Notes: a model not told the origin generated them from the sequence alone. A stretch of 64,000 nt of DNA from Chlorops oryzae (GCA_020466095.1 CM035807.1:22841243-22905242); one strand, 5' to 3'. Positions 10,870 to 23,000 are shown, counted from the stretch's first letter. Program-made: numbers and translations.

Positions 10870-12583
10870 TCAATCGATTTCGACGTTCTCCTCACAGTCT
10901 TCCGTTGCCGTCGATTGGCTCTCCGCGCCGCTCTCCACATCTGTTTGAGAGGCCAAGCAGCCACCCATGGAAGCCACTGGACTATTCGGATGGTTTGTCG
11001 GGGATCGGCGATTTTCGTGTGAGCTCAGAAGTGTGGGAGAGGATGAGGCCGATGATGAGTTCATGTAACGCAATCCCTCGAGTTTGCCGCTGAAGTTTAA
11101 GGGAGTTTTAGGGGCGTTTTGGGGTTGAAAGTTTGCTCCTGTCGGATTTGCGTTATGATTCGGGGGTGGAATCGGTTGTGGCAGCTTGGCGTGAGGATAG
11201 AAGTAACCGAATGGCACCTGCGGAAGGGGCATACCAACGCCATATGCCATCTGCAGCTGAAATGGAAAAAGAAGAAACGATTTAAATCCAACAGTGTGAA
11301 CATGGCTGAAGGATTCAGTCTCCTGGCTGAGCTTCTAATTGAAAGACTGATTTTTCCATGGTTCGGATACTCTTTGCTCACCTGATGTCGGTAGATGTTT
11401 ATCAGAGCTGGATCGATGCTATGCGGATAGGCAGTGCTTGGAGCTCCAGCGGATTGGGGGAACATATGAGCATAGGCAGCTCCAGTTCCGTCTTCTCGAA
11501 CCAAAACCTGCACAGGGACACGCTTCGTGGCGCTCAAAAGGGCCGCTTCATGCTGCTGAATCTGCTTCCTTTTGGTCTTGTAGCGACGGTTTTGGAACCA
11601 AATCTTCACCTGCGTTTCCGTGAGACGAAGAGTTTTCGCCATTTCCGACCGCTCTGGCCCACTTAAATACCGTTGCTGGGCGAACCGCCGCTCGAGCTCG
11701 AAGACCTGAGCATGACTGAAGGCGGCACGTGAACGCTTCTTGCGATTGATGGCGCCATTTCCCATTTCGTCGTGCAACGGTGAACTGTTCCCGGCGCTGC
11801 TTGAACCGTAAATGGTTGAGGTTGGCGGAGGTGAATCGCAATCTGGTGAGGAAATAAAATTGGTGCCTCTATTAAACACGTGCCTCTGTCTTCGATAATT
11901 CAGCTTTGAACGGGAGCCCATCGAAATCGGACGATTCCAACACAATTACTCACCTGAATCGTTGCTGGTACAACGTCTCCTCATGTCGATGGGGCGACAA
12001 TCGCGACTGCCGGCCAAGGCACCCCCGCGGAAATACGCCAACTTTCGTTGCACAAATTCACTGTGGTTGTTGTTATCCATTGCGGCTGCCGCGGCGTAGT
12101 ATTGCTGCATGTAGTCCCCTTTGCCGACGCTGGGGCCGCGTGCCTCATCCTCCGACTTCGAGTCATAGTTTCTCGAGGAGTTATTTTCCGTCGCATTTAG
12201 GCTGCATTGTGCCATTTTATAAAGGCTTAAATCACTTGCGGCACGGAAATACGATTTTCCATTGTTCTCTGCACTTTTCTCACTGTGAGCCTCGGAGGAC
12301 TCCCGCCTCCCTTCGATGGTATTGTTATTATTATTATTGTTGTTGCTATTTGACTTTCCATTAGTTTTGGCACAATTTTCAGACAATTCTTCTGTTGTCG
12401 CCTGCGATTTCTTTTGTTGTTGTTGTTTGTTTGTTTGTTGAACAATTCGCTTTGTTGTTGTTGCAATTTGAGGTGATTTGCCGCGGCGATCGAATTGTTG
12501 CGCGTTAAAATGTCATTTATCGAGAATGGCGTGGTAAGTGCCTTGTTCAATGCACTGCCAACACTTTCCATGTTCGTCAGCAT
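10870..12583 (-). CDS. Bagpipe NK3-class homeodomain protein, left copy (frameshift in exon 1)
   Basis: Bagpipe is a nuclear DNA-binding transcription factor that drives visceral mesoderm formation in flies. Three exons: 12583-11954, 11842-11382 and 11256-10870, with GT-AG introns of 111 and 125 bp. Exon 1 begins MLTNMES and has the TN/eh1 repression motif [10 protein letters not shown] at residues 17-26, then Q/N-rich tracts. It ends in NDS, joining DCDSPPP in exon 2. Exon 2 holds the whole homeodomain, beginning KKRSRAAF, with helix 3 [13 protein letters not shown]; Tyr54 marks the NK-2/NK-3 class. Exon 3 ends EENVEID. Oddity: exon 1 is 630 nt, whereas the splice phase needs 3n+1, so one base is missing in the CAA tract near 12420-12445. 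The homeodomain frame is intact. An intact gene would encode about 492 residues, longer than the Drosophila protein as I recall it. The start could also be the second Met (AACATGG context). Confidence 0.93.
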
Positions 12584-12798
12584 GTCTCTTTGGACTTTTT
12601 ATCACAAAACTAAATGGATTTCTTTCCGTGAAAATCTTTCTTCCGATCTTATTTTTTACGAACTTTTCGAACTTTCTCTCATGAGTTGCCCGCCGAGAAT
12701 ATTTAAATCCACCACTGAGCTACTCGCTTAAATACCAGCCAGTGGCGGTGGCTCATTCTGTGTGCTCCCAATTGCCTGAAGAGCTCACTCAGTCGGTC

Positions 12799-12806
12799 TA
12801 TTTATA
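12799..12806 (-). promoter_or_regulatory. TATA box of left bap copy
   Basis: TATAAATA on the minus strand, about 215 bp upstream of the ATG, inside a conserved block identical in the other arm. A second AT-rich candidate (GGTATTTAAG) lies closer to the gene. Confidence 0.45.
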
Positions 12807-12960
12807 AACGGACGAACGTGCACACAGCGACAATTCGAAGCGCTCCGCACCACCACAAGCAACGTCCTTGCGCATTCGAGCACTTTTGCCGCGCATCATT
12901 CATTCGAACAACAATTGCCTCCGGTTGATTGGTGGTTGGCCTCAACGCTCAAACGAATTT

Positions 12961-14655
12961 CTTAAAGAACAGAGAGGGATATTTTAAGGGACTTTTAAAA
13001 CATATTTAAATGTGAACTTTTTTCCAAACATTTTCCATTCCAACTTATATTATATCTCTTTGAATTCTTTCTTGATTTTGTGTCCTGTTAACTCAGGTTT
13101 TTTTGTTCTCGTTCAACGACTTTAGTTTATACCGTTTAAGGAACTCTTCAAATGAAGATGTTACGACATTTGTGATCGTTATTATAAGAAAATCCTAAAC
13201 CTTTTTAAAAACTTTTCAAAAATGGGCCTTCAAACGGTTTCCGAAATTTCGAAAATTTTACCTTTAAAATTTTTTTTTTTTTTAAAACCTTAAACTTCCC
13301 TTTCTTTTACTGGGAAATTCTTTTCCTTTGGGGTTGGAGAAAATTTTTGGCGAAATTTACCTAAAAAATTTAACATTAAATTCTTTTAAAACCTTTTGGT
13401 TAAAAAAGGAATTATTTTATTTAATTTTCGTCAAGGCCTTTTACAACCAAATTGGAACATTCCATTTAAATGGGGAAAAACAATTTTCAAATTAAAAACA
13501 AGAAAAAAAGTATCTTAAACAATTTTTTCCCAAAAATTTCGATTTTTATTTTTGGAAAAGAGTTTTGAAAAGGAAGTTTCCAAAATTCCCTTCAGCCATT
13601 TAACAACTGCTAAGTTGCCCGGAAAAGTTCCCCTTTTGGTTTCACCAAATTTTGCCAAAAAATTTATGAAAGGCCAAACTTTTTGGGAAACAATAATCAA
13701 ATTTTCAAAAAAAAAACAAAAATTCCATTCCCTAATTTGGAATTTTCAAATTTTTTTCCTTTTCCAGGTTTGTAAAAATTTAAATTCAAACATTTCAGAT
13801 TTTTCAAAATTTTAACGAAGTTCCCCTTAGGGTCAATGTCTTTTCTTTTTGTTAGAAGGAAATGGATTTAAAGAAAGGCCAAGGAAAGGATTTAAAATTT
13901 TTAAGAAGCAATTAAAAAAATTGGGAAAATATTCAATCACAAAATTTAACTTAAAATTTCCCTTGGAAGGGCCTTAAAAATTCCTTTATAAAAAACCAAA
14001 AATTTATTCCCCTCTTCTAAGGAGGCAAACTCAAAAACCATTTTTTAGGCGCCAAAAAAAAAATGGTCCGGGTTTTTGGTTTTCCAAATCAAAACCAACA
14101 GAATTTTTCGTCAGGTAAGAAAGGCATTAAATGTCCAAGAAGGAATTAAAAAATTTGGAAATATAATAAATTTATTAAAATTCAGGACCTTTGATAAAAT
14201 AAAAAGTAAAGGAAAGGAAATAAAACTCTTTTAGAAACGGGAAAAAAAATTGCCTTTTCCTTTTCAAATTTCAAAAGGAAAGAATTTTTTGGGGAAGAAG
14301 GATTTGTCAAGGAAGAAAGGGAATGCGAAATTTTATAGGAAAGTTCAACTTTAAAAAAGGGGAAATTTCTTCCTGACTTTTGCCTTAAATTAAATTTCAA
14401 TTTTCAAGATTTTATTGAGAAGAACTTTGTCAAGGAGAAGGCTCCCAAATTTTTAATTAAATTTTATTAAAATTTTTTTGTTTTTGCCTTATAAATTGAA
14501 CCAATTTTAAAAAAAGGAACCTTGCTTGAAATGGCCCTTATTTTTAATTATTTTAAAGATTCTTCTCAACTCAATTAATATTCTTTTTCAATTTCTTTAT
14601 TCCTACTTATGGACAAAATCTTCCGTGTATGTCTCGCCAAACAGATCAGTTCTAC
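12961..14655. other. Homopolymer-stretched, probably low-quality sequence
   Basis: From about 13190 to 14600 nearly every base occurs in runs of two to five (patterns like aaaattttggcc), unlike anything else in the window and unlike the matching place in the other arm (16243-16879). This texture is typical of over-called runs in poor trace data. No gene or repeat can be trusted here. Confidence 0.6.
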
Positions 14656-15245
14656 TCACATGAACAACCACTCGTCGAATGAACTTTTACACCTTCGGGC
14701 GGTAATCTCTTTATTACCAATTGAATTGCTCTTGTGGCTTCCAGCAAGGACACACTTCACGAAGCACCGGATCAGGCGCGTACGTTGATGACTCGAGTCA
14801 TTAATCCATTTCAGTTCAGTGATTCCCAATAATACTCGAGTGATTAGCGTTTAATTCGAAGCTTGTTACTTTTGTGGCGACTCTTATGTTTACCCGCTAT
14901 CGGCTCCGAGTGAATTTGTTAAGGGAAGCACACGCCTGGCAATTTTGAAAGGGGTTGTCACATTCGCACACACACAGCAAAAGGTCCTTGGACTTGTTTT
15001 GAATTGTGGGTATGATTTATTATAACTGCCTGTTCATGGGATATCAATAATCCATTTAGAAAAAAGAGCCTAATTTGAAGTGCCTCTGATCCGTTTCCAT
15101 TCATCAGTCAACAAATACAAAAATTTATCTCCTTGCAATATCCTTTTGGCTATTTCTGCTATTCTTGTCCACTTGCCGTGATTAATGGTTCTTTTCAATT
15201 TAGCTCGAAGGCGAAATTTTGTTTTTATATTTTCGTATTGAGTTA
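14656..15245. repeat. Left inner arm of the palindrome
   Basis: Reverse complement of 15628-16242. The outer 230 bp (14656-14885) match almost perfectly, including 'ttcgggcggtaatctctt' and 'gatgactcgagtcatta'. Identity then drops progressively toward the centre, with only islands such as 'gcctaatttgaagtgcctct' and 'cttgtccacttg' recognisable. Confidence 0.8.
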
Positions 15246-15627
15246 GATCCAGGGCGCAAGGACACCTACCACTTGTCTCTTAAAAGGACACCACAAGTCT
15301 TATTCCAAAGAGCATACTTTCTCTGTTTGAACAGTGTCTATTTCAAGTAAACTTTTTTTAGATTAACTGGGAGGAAAATGGGAATCAAAGGCACAACGGC
15401 AATGAAATATGATCTCATTTTGACTGCTTGGGTGTAAATACAAAATGATTTAAGTTAAATATTTTTCAGGACTGGACTAGGAAGGACGATAGTGGCTGCT
15501 TGATTTCATGAATGTGAAATTGTGGCCTTGCTTTGAACTATTCAAGTTTTTATATCCCACAACTTTGGCCTATTGAGGACCTTTCCCAAATGCCAAGAGG
15601 AGAAGAATATTTGACAAGCAATTCAAT
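15246..15627. other. Central spacer of the palindrome
   Basis: About 380 bp in which I cannot align one side to the reverse complement of the other. No gene or motif recognised. Confidence 0.6.
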
Positions 15628-16242
15628 ACGAAAGCAAACAGAATATCCTTAAAAAATTATTGAGTACAAGTGAACTTAATTGAAAAGTACCATTAATCAC
15701 GCCAAGTGGACAAGAAAATAGCGAGGAATAAGCTTAGAAAAAAAAGGAAGTTTTTGCCGGAAACTTTGACGCGTGATGGGTGAAAATGGAGAAGAGAGAG
15801 GCACTTCAAATTAGGCTTTTTGTGTTAAATGGATTATGGATACCACGTGAGCAGACAGCTATAAAATAAAATATGTCTGTAATTCCAAGCAAACCTTTTG
15901 CGATGTTTGAATTGGACTAATGTGACAACCCCTTGAAAATTACCAGTCGCGTGCTTCTCTTAATAAATTCAAAAAATTCAGTCTCCGAGGCCGTTAGCCG
16001 TTAGGTGGGTATCAGAGTCGCCACAATAGTAACAAGCTTCGAATTAAACGCTAATCACTCGAGTATTATTGGGAATCACTGAACTGAAATGGAATAATGA
16101 CTCGAGTCATCAACGTACCCGCCTGATCCGGTGCTTCGTGAAGTGTGTCCTTGCTGAAAGCCACAAGAGCAATTCAATTGGTAATAAAGAGATTACCGCC
16201 CGAAGGTGTAAAAGTTCATTCGACGAGTGGTTGTTCATGTGA
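15628..16242. repeat. Right inner arm of the palindrome
   Basis: Partner of 14656-15245. Highly similar at 16022-16242 and progressively diverged toward 15628. Confidence 0.8.
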
Positions 16243-16879
16243 GTTTGCCCGTTGAGCAGCAGCCCTTTGTGCCTTTGTTCACTGGCGGAACATACTTTCG
16301 ATTAGAATTCTTGCCTTTTTTGAATAATATATTCCTTGGCTGCTTTTTGTTTTTGTTCTTATTTATTTTCCTGACAGTTGTTGGGACAATGTTTGTTCTT
16401 GATGAACATTTTTGAGTGTAAGATCGATCGACGTTAAACTGGGGCGAAATAATCAATAAATACATGATATTAAATAATACCTAACGATTCAATTTTAAGA
16501 TTTTTATAGTATTTCTATTACATTCTTTGAGCTTACTCACATTTTATTGTAGCGAAGGATACGCGATAATATTTGAAGAGATTTTCTAAGTCCCTCATAG
16601 GATTTTTTAAAGAGGGTTTCTTTAAGAATAGAAACAAATTAAATGCTCCAATTGAACATAAGTTGAAGTTTAATATTTCCTAGTCAATCCCCTTTTTTTT
16701 TTTGTATACATCCTGTTTCCCAATTGCCTGCCAACAGACTTTTTAAAATAATTATTCGTCCTGAAGTTGAAGGTTTAGGTTCGATAGTTTTGTTTACATT
16801 GACGGAAAAATTTTAAAATTCTTTCGTAAGGATACAATTTTCAATTCAAGAATATTTTACATCAGTTTTTATAAGATTC
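16243..16879. other. Unpaired right-arm segment upstream of bap
   Basis: 640 bp with no counterpart that I can align in the left arm, where the homopolymer-stretched 1.7 kb sits instead. AT-rich and non-coding. If the right side is the authentic one, this is part of the bap upstream region. Confidence 0.5.
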
Positions 16880-17027
16880 GTTTGAGCGTTGAGGCCAACC
16901 ACCAATCAACCGGAGGCAATTGTTGTTCGAATGAATGATGCGCGGCAAAAGTGCTCGAATGCGCAAGGACGTTGCTTGTGGTGGTGCGGAGCGCTTCGAA
17001 TTGTCGCTGTGTGCACGTTCGTCCGTT

Positions 17028-17035
17028 TATAAATA
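17028..17035 (+). promoter_or_regulatory. TATA box of right bap copy
   Basis: TATAAATA about 215 bp upstream of the ATG, identical to the site in the other arm. The likely start site is some 25-35 bp downstream, near 'gagctcttcagg'. A second TATA-like GTATTTAAG lies at about 17099. Confidence 0.45.
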
Positions 17036-17249
17036 GACCGACTGAGTGAGCTCTTCAGGCAATTGGGAGCACACAGAATGAGCCACCGCCACTGGCTGGT
17101 ATTTAAGCGAGTAGCTCAGTGGTGGATTTAAATATTCTCGGCGGGCAACTCATGAGAGAAAGTTCGAAAAGTTCGTGAAAAAAAGATCGGAAGAAAGATT
17201 TGCACGGAAAGAAATCCATTTAGTTTTGTGATAAAAAGTCCAAAGAGAC

Positions 17250-18966
17250 ATGCTGACGAACATGGAAAGTGTTGGCAGTGCATTGAACAAGGCACTTACC
17301 ACGCCATTTTCGATAAATGACATTTTAACGCGCAACAATTCGATCGCCGCGGCAAATCACCTCAAATTGCAACAACAACAAAGCGAATTGTTCAACAACC
17401 AACAACAAACAACAACAACAAAAGAAATCGCAGGCGACAACAGAAGAATTGTCTGAAAATTGTGCCAAAACTAATGGAAAGTCAAATAGCAACAACAATA
17501 ATAATAATAACAATACCATCGAAGGGAGGCGGGAGTCCTCCGAGGCTCACAGTGAGAAAAGTGCAGAGAACAATGGAAAATCGTATTTCCGTGCCGCAAG
17601 TGATTTAAGCCTTTATAAAATGGCACAATGCAGCCTAAATGCGACGGAAAATAACTCCTCGAGAAACTATGACTCGAAGTCGGAGGATGAGGCACGCGGC
17701 CCCAGCGTCGGCAAAGGGGACTACATGCAGCAATACTACGCCGCGGCAGCCGCAATGGATAACAACAACCACAGTGAATTTGTGCAACGAAAGTTGGCGT
17801 ATTTCCGCGGGGGTGCCTTGGCCGGCAGTCGCGATTGTCGCCCCATCGACATGAGGAGACGTTGTACCAGCAACGATTCAGGTGAGTAATTGTGTTGGAA
17901 TCGTCCGATTTCGATGGGCTCCCGTTCAAAGCTGAATTATCGAAGACAGAGACACGTGTTTAATAGAGGCACCAATTTTATTTCCTCACCAGATTGCGAT
18001 TCACCTCCGCCAACTTCAACCATTTACGGTTCAAGCAGCGCCGGGAACAGTTCACCGTTGAACGACGAAATGGGGAAATGGCGCCATCAATCGCAAGAAG
18101 CGTTCACGTGCCGCCTTCAGTCATGCTCAGGTCTTCGAGCTCGAGCGGCGGTTCGCCCAGCAACGGTATTTAAGTGGGCCAGAGCGGTCGGAAATGGCGA
18201 AAACTCTTCGTCTCACGGAAACGCAGGTGAAGATTTGGTTCCAAAACCGACGCTACAAGACCAAAAGGAAGCAGATTCAGCAGCATGAAGCGGCCCTTTT
18301 GAGCGCCACGAAGCGTGTCCCTGTGCAGGTTTTGGTTCGAGAAGACGGAACTGGAGCTGCCTATGCTCATATGTTCCCCCAATCCGCTGGAGCTCCAAGC
18401 ACTGCCTATCCGCATAGCATTGATCCAGCTCTGATAAACATCTACCGACATCAGGTGAGCAAAGAGTATCTTAACCATGGAAAAATCAGTCTTTCAATTA
18501 GAAGCTCAGCCAGGAGACTGAATCCTTCAGCCATGTTCACACTGTTGGACTTAAATCGTTTCTTCTTTTTCCATTTCAGCTGCAGATGGCATATGGCGTT
18601 GGTATGCCCCTTCCGCAGGTGCCATTCGGTTACTTCTATCCTCACGCCAAGCTGCCACAACCGATTCCACCCCCGAATCATAACGCAAATCCGACAGGAG
18701 CAAACTTTCAACCCCAAAACGCCCCTAAAACTCCCTTAAACTTCAGCGGCAAACTCGAGGGATTGCGTTACATGAACTCATCATCGGCCTCATCCTCTCC
18801 CACACTTCTGAGCTCACACGAAAATCGCCGATCCCCGACAACCCATCCGAATAGTCCAGTGGCTTCCATGGGTGGGTGCTTGGCCTCTCAAACAGATGTG
18901 GAGAGCGGCGCGGAGAGCCAATCGACGGCAACGGAAGACTGTGAGGAGAACGTCGAAATCGATTGA
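17250..18966 (+). CDS. Bagpipe NK3-class homeodomain protein, right copy (two frameshifts)
   Basis: Same three-exon gene as the left copy: 17250-17881, 17993-18454 and 18580-18966, with GT-AG introns of 111 and 125 bp. The TN motif [10 protein letters not shown], the NDS|DCDSPPP junction, the NK-type homeodomain with NRRYKTKR, and the EENVEID end are all present. It differs from the left copy in two frame-breaking ways. Exon 1 is 632 nt, one base too many, again in the CAA tract near 17393-17425. Exon 2 is 462 nt instead of 461 because GGG is GGGG near 18072, 5' of the homeobox. Read literally, this copy cannot make a homeodomain protein from its own ATG. A few substitutions separate the copies, some synonymous (for example an Arg codon in helix 3) and some not (His to Asn before the homeodomain, Asn to Thr in exon 3). 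The indels look like sequence errors, but pseudogenisation is not excluded. Confidence 0.9.
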
Positions 18967-19107
18967 GTGGCCCGAGTCGCTCACATTTTGTTGTCGGGCT
19001 GTGATAGAAAAAAGTTTTAAGTAGCAATGTAGCGACTAAATAAGGCGGACTAGCTTTCATAATTAATTTTCAGTTGAATTCCTATCGAAATGTTAAGATG
19101 AATGATG

Positions 19108-19137
19108 AATAAAATATTGACAAAGTATAGAAATAAA
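19108..19137 (+). other. Poly(A) signals of right bap copy
   Basis: AATAAA at 19108-19113 and 19132-19137, about 140-170 bp after the stop codon, matching the other arm. Confidence 0.6.
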
Positions 19138-20012
19138 ATGTGCCTTCGAATCTCCTCTTTTATTCTTCCCTTAGAAGGACTTTTGACTTGCTGAGTTGCA
19201 TTGATTTGTGGCCATAGAACCACTTAAATTTTGATCAATTCCCGAACAAGGTCATCGAAAAGGTCCGGAATCATCTAGACGGAAATCCAAATTGTGTTCT
19301 TTTCCATTGTGGTGGTCGGTCTTTTTCGGCTGACCACACAAGCAAAACGCAACATTTTCTCAATAATATTTCCCTCGACACTCTCTATGCGGAACGATTT
19401 CATTAAGCGGTGAGGCAAATTCCCATGCGTCCTCCTTTGACAGGCCAAACTACAATGCCACGTATGTGGTGGCGACTGAATGTCAAGTGCCGAGTGCCCA
19501 ATCGTAGTATCCTTGTGTTTTGAATGAGTGATAATTCGTGCGAGCGATCCTCTTCAGAGGCACAACATGCAAATCACATCCACACCGATCGTCAAGAGAC
19601 CTTCACGTCGGTCCGCAGTGAGCGGCTCCAGTACCGGGACCAGGTTCGAAGAGGAAACAGGCGTCAGTTCAAGTAGCTCGTCGTTTAAGCTGTTTGTAAA
19701 CATTGTTGCACAAAACCAGGAGTCGACAGGAGTGGCACTGTTGGCAGCTAATGTGCAACTCCTGAACAGTGTAAACAAATATTGAAGCGCATCGCAGCGG
19801 CCCTAATGAGTCCTCCGTGTCCGATTAACGAGAGTGTGTCTGGCGCGACAACCTTTTTTTTGGAGCTCCTCCCGTTCGGTTTGTTATTGTTTCAATCAAA
19901 TGATAAATGAATGCTTTCGACAATGAATTGTGCTACAAATGGTTTCGGTTTGCATCGATTATTGCGATGATTCCTTCTGGGTTGCTGAGTTCGTTTTATT
20001 TTTTCAAGTGCC

Positions 20013-23000
20013 ATTCACGAAATTCGGTGACAAGGTTTTTTTTTTTACATTTTTTTTTGCTCTCATGTGGCGCTCGCCTACATCTGAGAAAACAAATCAG
20101 TGCGTTGGTATTGCCAAGAGTTACTCGAAATGTGTCCTAAAATGATGATTTTCCAAATAAACTCAATTAAAATGTGGGTTTCAGTTGGCAAGAGCAAAAC
20201 ATTTGACAAATCGGGGGCACTTGAAATCAACGGCTGAATAAATTCTCCCCTAAAAGAGAATTTATGGTGGTGAAGTTGAAGGGTTAAAGGGGCAGACCCC
20301 TTCTAGATTTTCATCGTTTAAATGGCAAATGGCGAACTCAAGCATTGAAAAATTTTCGGGTGTTAATAAAAAGCGCAGAGTACCACCCACCCACAGCGGG
20401 GCCACATAAAATCCGGCGTTGCTCAATTCGGAAAGCCAATGGCAATTCGAAATCAAATTGAATTAAATTGAATTTTCGATTCATTTCATTTCCGATTATT
20501 TTTCCAACGTTAAACGATTTCCATCCGCAGCATAAGAAAATTAAATGATAATTGTTTTGATTTGTCTTGCGGTTTTGTTTATTGTTTTTTAGTTCTGATT
20601 CGAACGCGTAATGTGAACTCGTGAATTCGCTCGTTCGCTCGTTCGCCGGGAAGATGGCGTAAGAAGTTTCAATTGAAATGAAAATGAAATTGAAATCGAA
20701 ATAATTTTGTGGGTTTTCCACATTTTAATGAATGCCAATTTGAATTGAATGGCACGGATGGATGGCAACTGAGCCACATATGCCAGCGATAATTGGTAGA
20801 CAAAATCGCTCTGACGCGTCGGTTCTATGTAGAGAGTGAGACATCAGCGGAAAAGAGGAGCCAGAGAAGAATAGAATCCATTTACATGTATTCTCAGGAG
20901 TCCTCCCAAGCAATTGGAATTTGTTTTATTGAATTTGAATATTTCACAATTTCGCAAGCTAACACATTCGAGTGTCGAGAGGAGTCATCTGGTTTTTCCC
21001 CAACAGTAATTTTCATACGATATTTGAAGAAGGCGCTTCTGTTCCCTTCATTCTAAAGCATTTGTTTTTCCTTTTTTTTATTTGAAGAGCTTTTTCGGGT
21101 GCTTTAAGTATGAAGAAATGATGTTTTGAAATGTTTTAAGATAAATAAAAAAAATCGTTTTTTAAACAAAAGAAATTACGGAGAGTCCAGAAGAAATACC
21201 TGAAAACGAGAAGGCAAATGCAAGACTCCAAAATTCCATTCCATCGTTAAAGCAACAATCTCTTAAAGTGTATTTAAGTACTTATTTTATAGATTAAACA
21301 TACTTAAATAAATGTTTCAGTCGTTTTTATTTAGATTATACATCAGTCCAGATGCATCGTCATGTTCCCGAAATCGTAAAGAGGGTGAAAATTCTCTTTA
21401 AATGAAAAAAGAAAAAAAAATATATAATTAAACAATGCTTTAAAAAGGTCTTGTTTTTCCTCGAAGAAAAAGAAAATTAAGTTAATACGATATGAAATAG
21501 GAAAAGTAGTGCGGGGGTATTAAGTACTTTTATTAAATATCCAGAACCGTTCTTTTCGTTATCACCTGGTTTCAGGAGAAGTTCCTCGAATTTGCTAGTT
21601 CTGAATTTCTCAATACAATTTCCATAGGTTTCGGCCTTCTAAGCACGAAAAAAAATTTTTTTTAATTTTTTTTGGAAGCGATGATGCATTGTATAGTTCT
21701 GCTACAGTACTCCCTTAATGAAATTTTTTTCCAAAAATTAATATACATTTTTTAAATTAATTTTTTAATGGGAAAATTGTATTGAGATTTCCAGAGAAAA
21801 AATTGTGCAAACTAGTGTTGGAAGCCGACCATATTTTATTATCCTTTCTTTGTTTCCTTTAAAGTTACAAACGAAGTACATAAAGGAAAACATAACTGTC
21901 GGCCCTATTGGAGCATAAGGCGGTAATCCCAGTTCTTGGATAAGCGAGACTTATCCGGTTAATTAACCACTTAAGTACGAGGTACAATTCGGTAGAATTT
22001 CTTACTGAATTCGTTGGCGGTGTTGTTGACTTCGAAAGACGATACTTTCGCCAAGGCCACATCCGATTGTACACCTAACCATGTGCACAATTGTCTTCTT
22101 TGTCGCCTACCTTGTCTCCCCCTGGAGTTGGTTATGCAATCTTTAACAAGGTTGCTAGGGTTCGCATGGTTCACCATGCGCAGGTGTAGGCTGGAAGTTA
22201 GAGATAGAGAGGCTAGACGACTGTTTGAGTTGCTCTCTACAGGGCTGTTAAGGATTTTTCATTTAAAAATCTCTGAGGGTGTGGAAGCGGGAGGGCCTGA
22301 CCCAATTTTTCAGATGCTCTGGGTAAAAATAATATTTGCCGCCGCTGTGTGGGTACTAATGGGGAACTGTTTTCAATTATCGGTGTGAGTTTGCCGCCGC
22401 TCACAATCCCGCTCTGGGTATTTGCCCGGCTGGCCACCCCTTAAATCGGAGTCAGGGAAGCGGATATCAGAATATGTGGTTTCTCAAAGACTATTTCTCC
22501 TTGAAGAAAAACCTTCATATGTGGCTAACAGTTAAGTGAATGGGTCGTGTGGGTCAAGATGAGATCTGACCTTTTGCTAGAGTTTTTGACTAAGTGCTTA
22601 GTTTGATATCCAAGAAGATGTCAGAGAATGTCTTGCTCATCCAAAATGCACCCTTTGAAGGCTTAACGCTGTCCCCATAACTCAAAATAAACTATATAAG
22701 CTTGAGATTTTGAGCACTTCTAGAGCACTTTTTTTTCTAATAATCTTGGCGTTTCTTCCCCTATGGCTACCAGGGTTTCGTTTCTCTTGATTTTTTCCAG
22801 ATTTCGAGTGTGAATCCTTTTGTGGACCTAATGTTAAAAGCTTTTGCAATATTTTCTTCCAAGGGTATATATTTTTGGCTTTTACTTTCAGGCTCTTTTT
22901 ATTCATTATTCGAAAATGGAAATTATTCATTGCTTAAATTTAAGATTGTACGCCATGCTTTGCCGCAATAAAAGCCATTTACGCAAAAAGTCGCGACCAC

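Larger units (their letters stand above)
9828..12960 (-). repeat. Left outer arm of the 10.2-kb palindrome
   Basis: This segment is the near-identical reverse complement of 16880-20012. It carries the left bap copy with its flanks. Identity is very high in exons, introns and proximal promoter. It breaks down in patches downstream of the gene, for example around 9970-10000, 10230-10250 and 10540-10580, where indels of several bases distinguish the arms. Confidence 0.9.
16880..20012 (+). repeat. Right outer arm of the 10.2-kb palindrome
   Basis: Near-identical reverse complement of 9828-12960, carrying the second bap copy, its proximal promoter and 3' flank. The outer boundary is at 'tttttcaagtgcc' (about 20012); beyond it the two sides are unrelated. 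Confidence 0.9.

Noticed and set aside
11119..11666. Frames of 88-102 codons antisense to bap exons 2 and 3
   Set aside because: Shadows of conserved coding sequence, not independent genes.
11906..12364. 152-codon plus-strand frame over bap exon 1 (and its mirror at 17471-17929)
   Set aside because: Antisense shadow of bap exon 1; the real coding strand is fixed by the homeobox and splice sites.
22014..22388. 124-codon plus-strand frame and similar frames of 90-128 codons between 20 and 41 kb
   Set aside because: No recognisable domain, no splice or promoter context, and composition like surrounding non-coding DNA.
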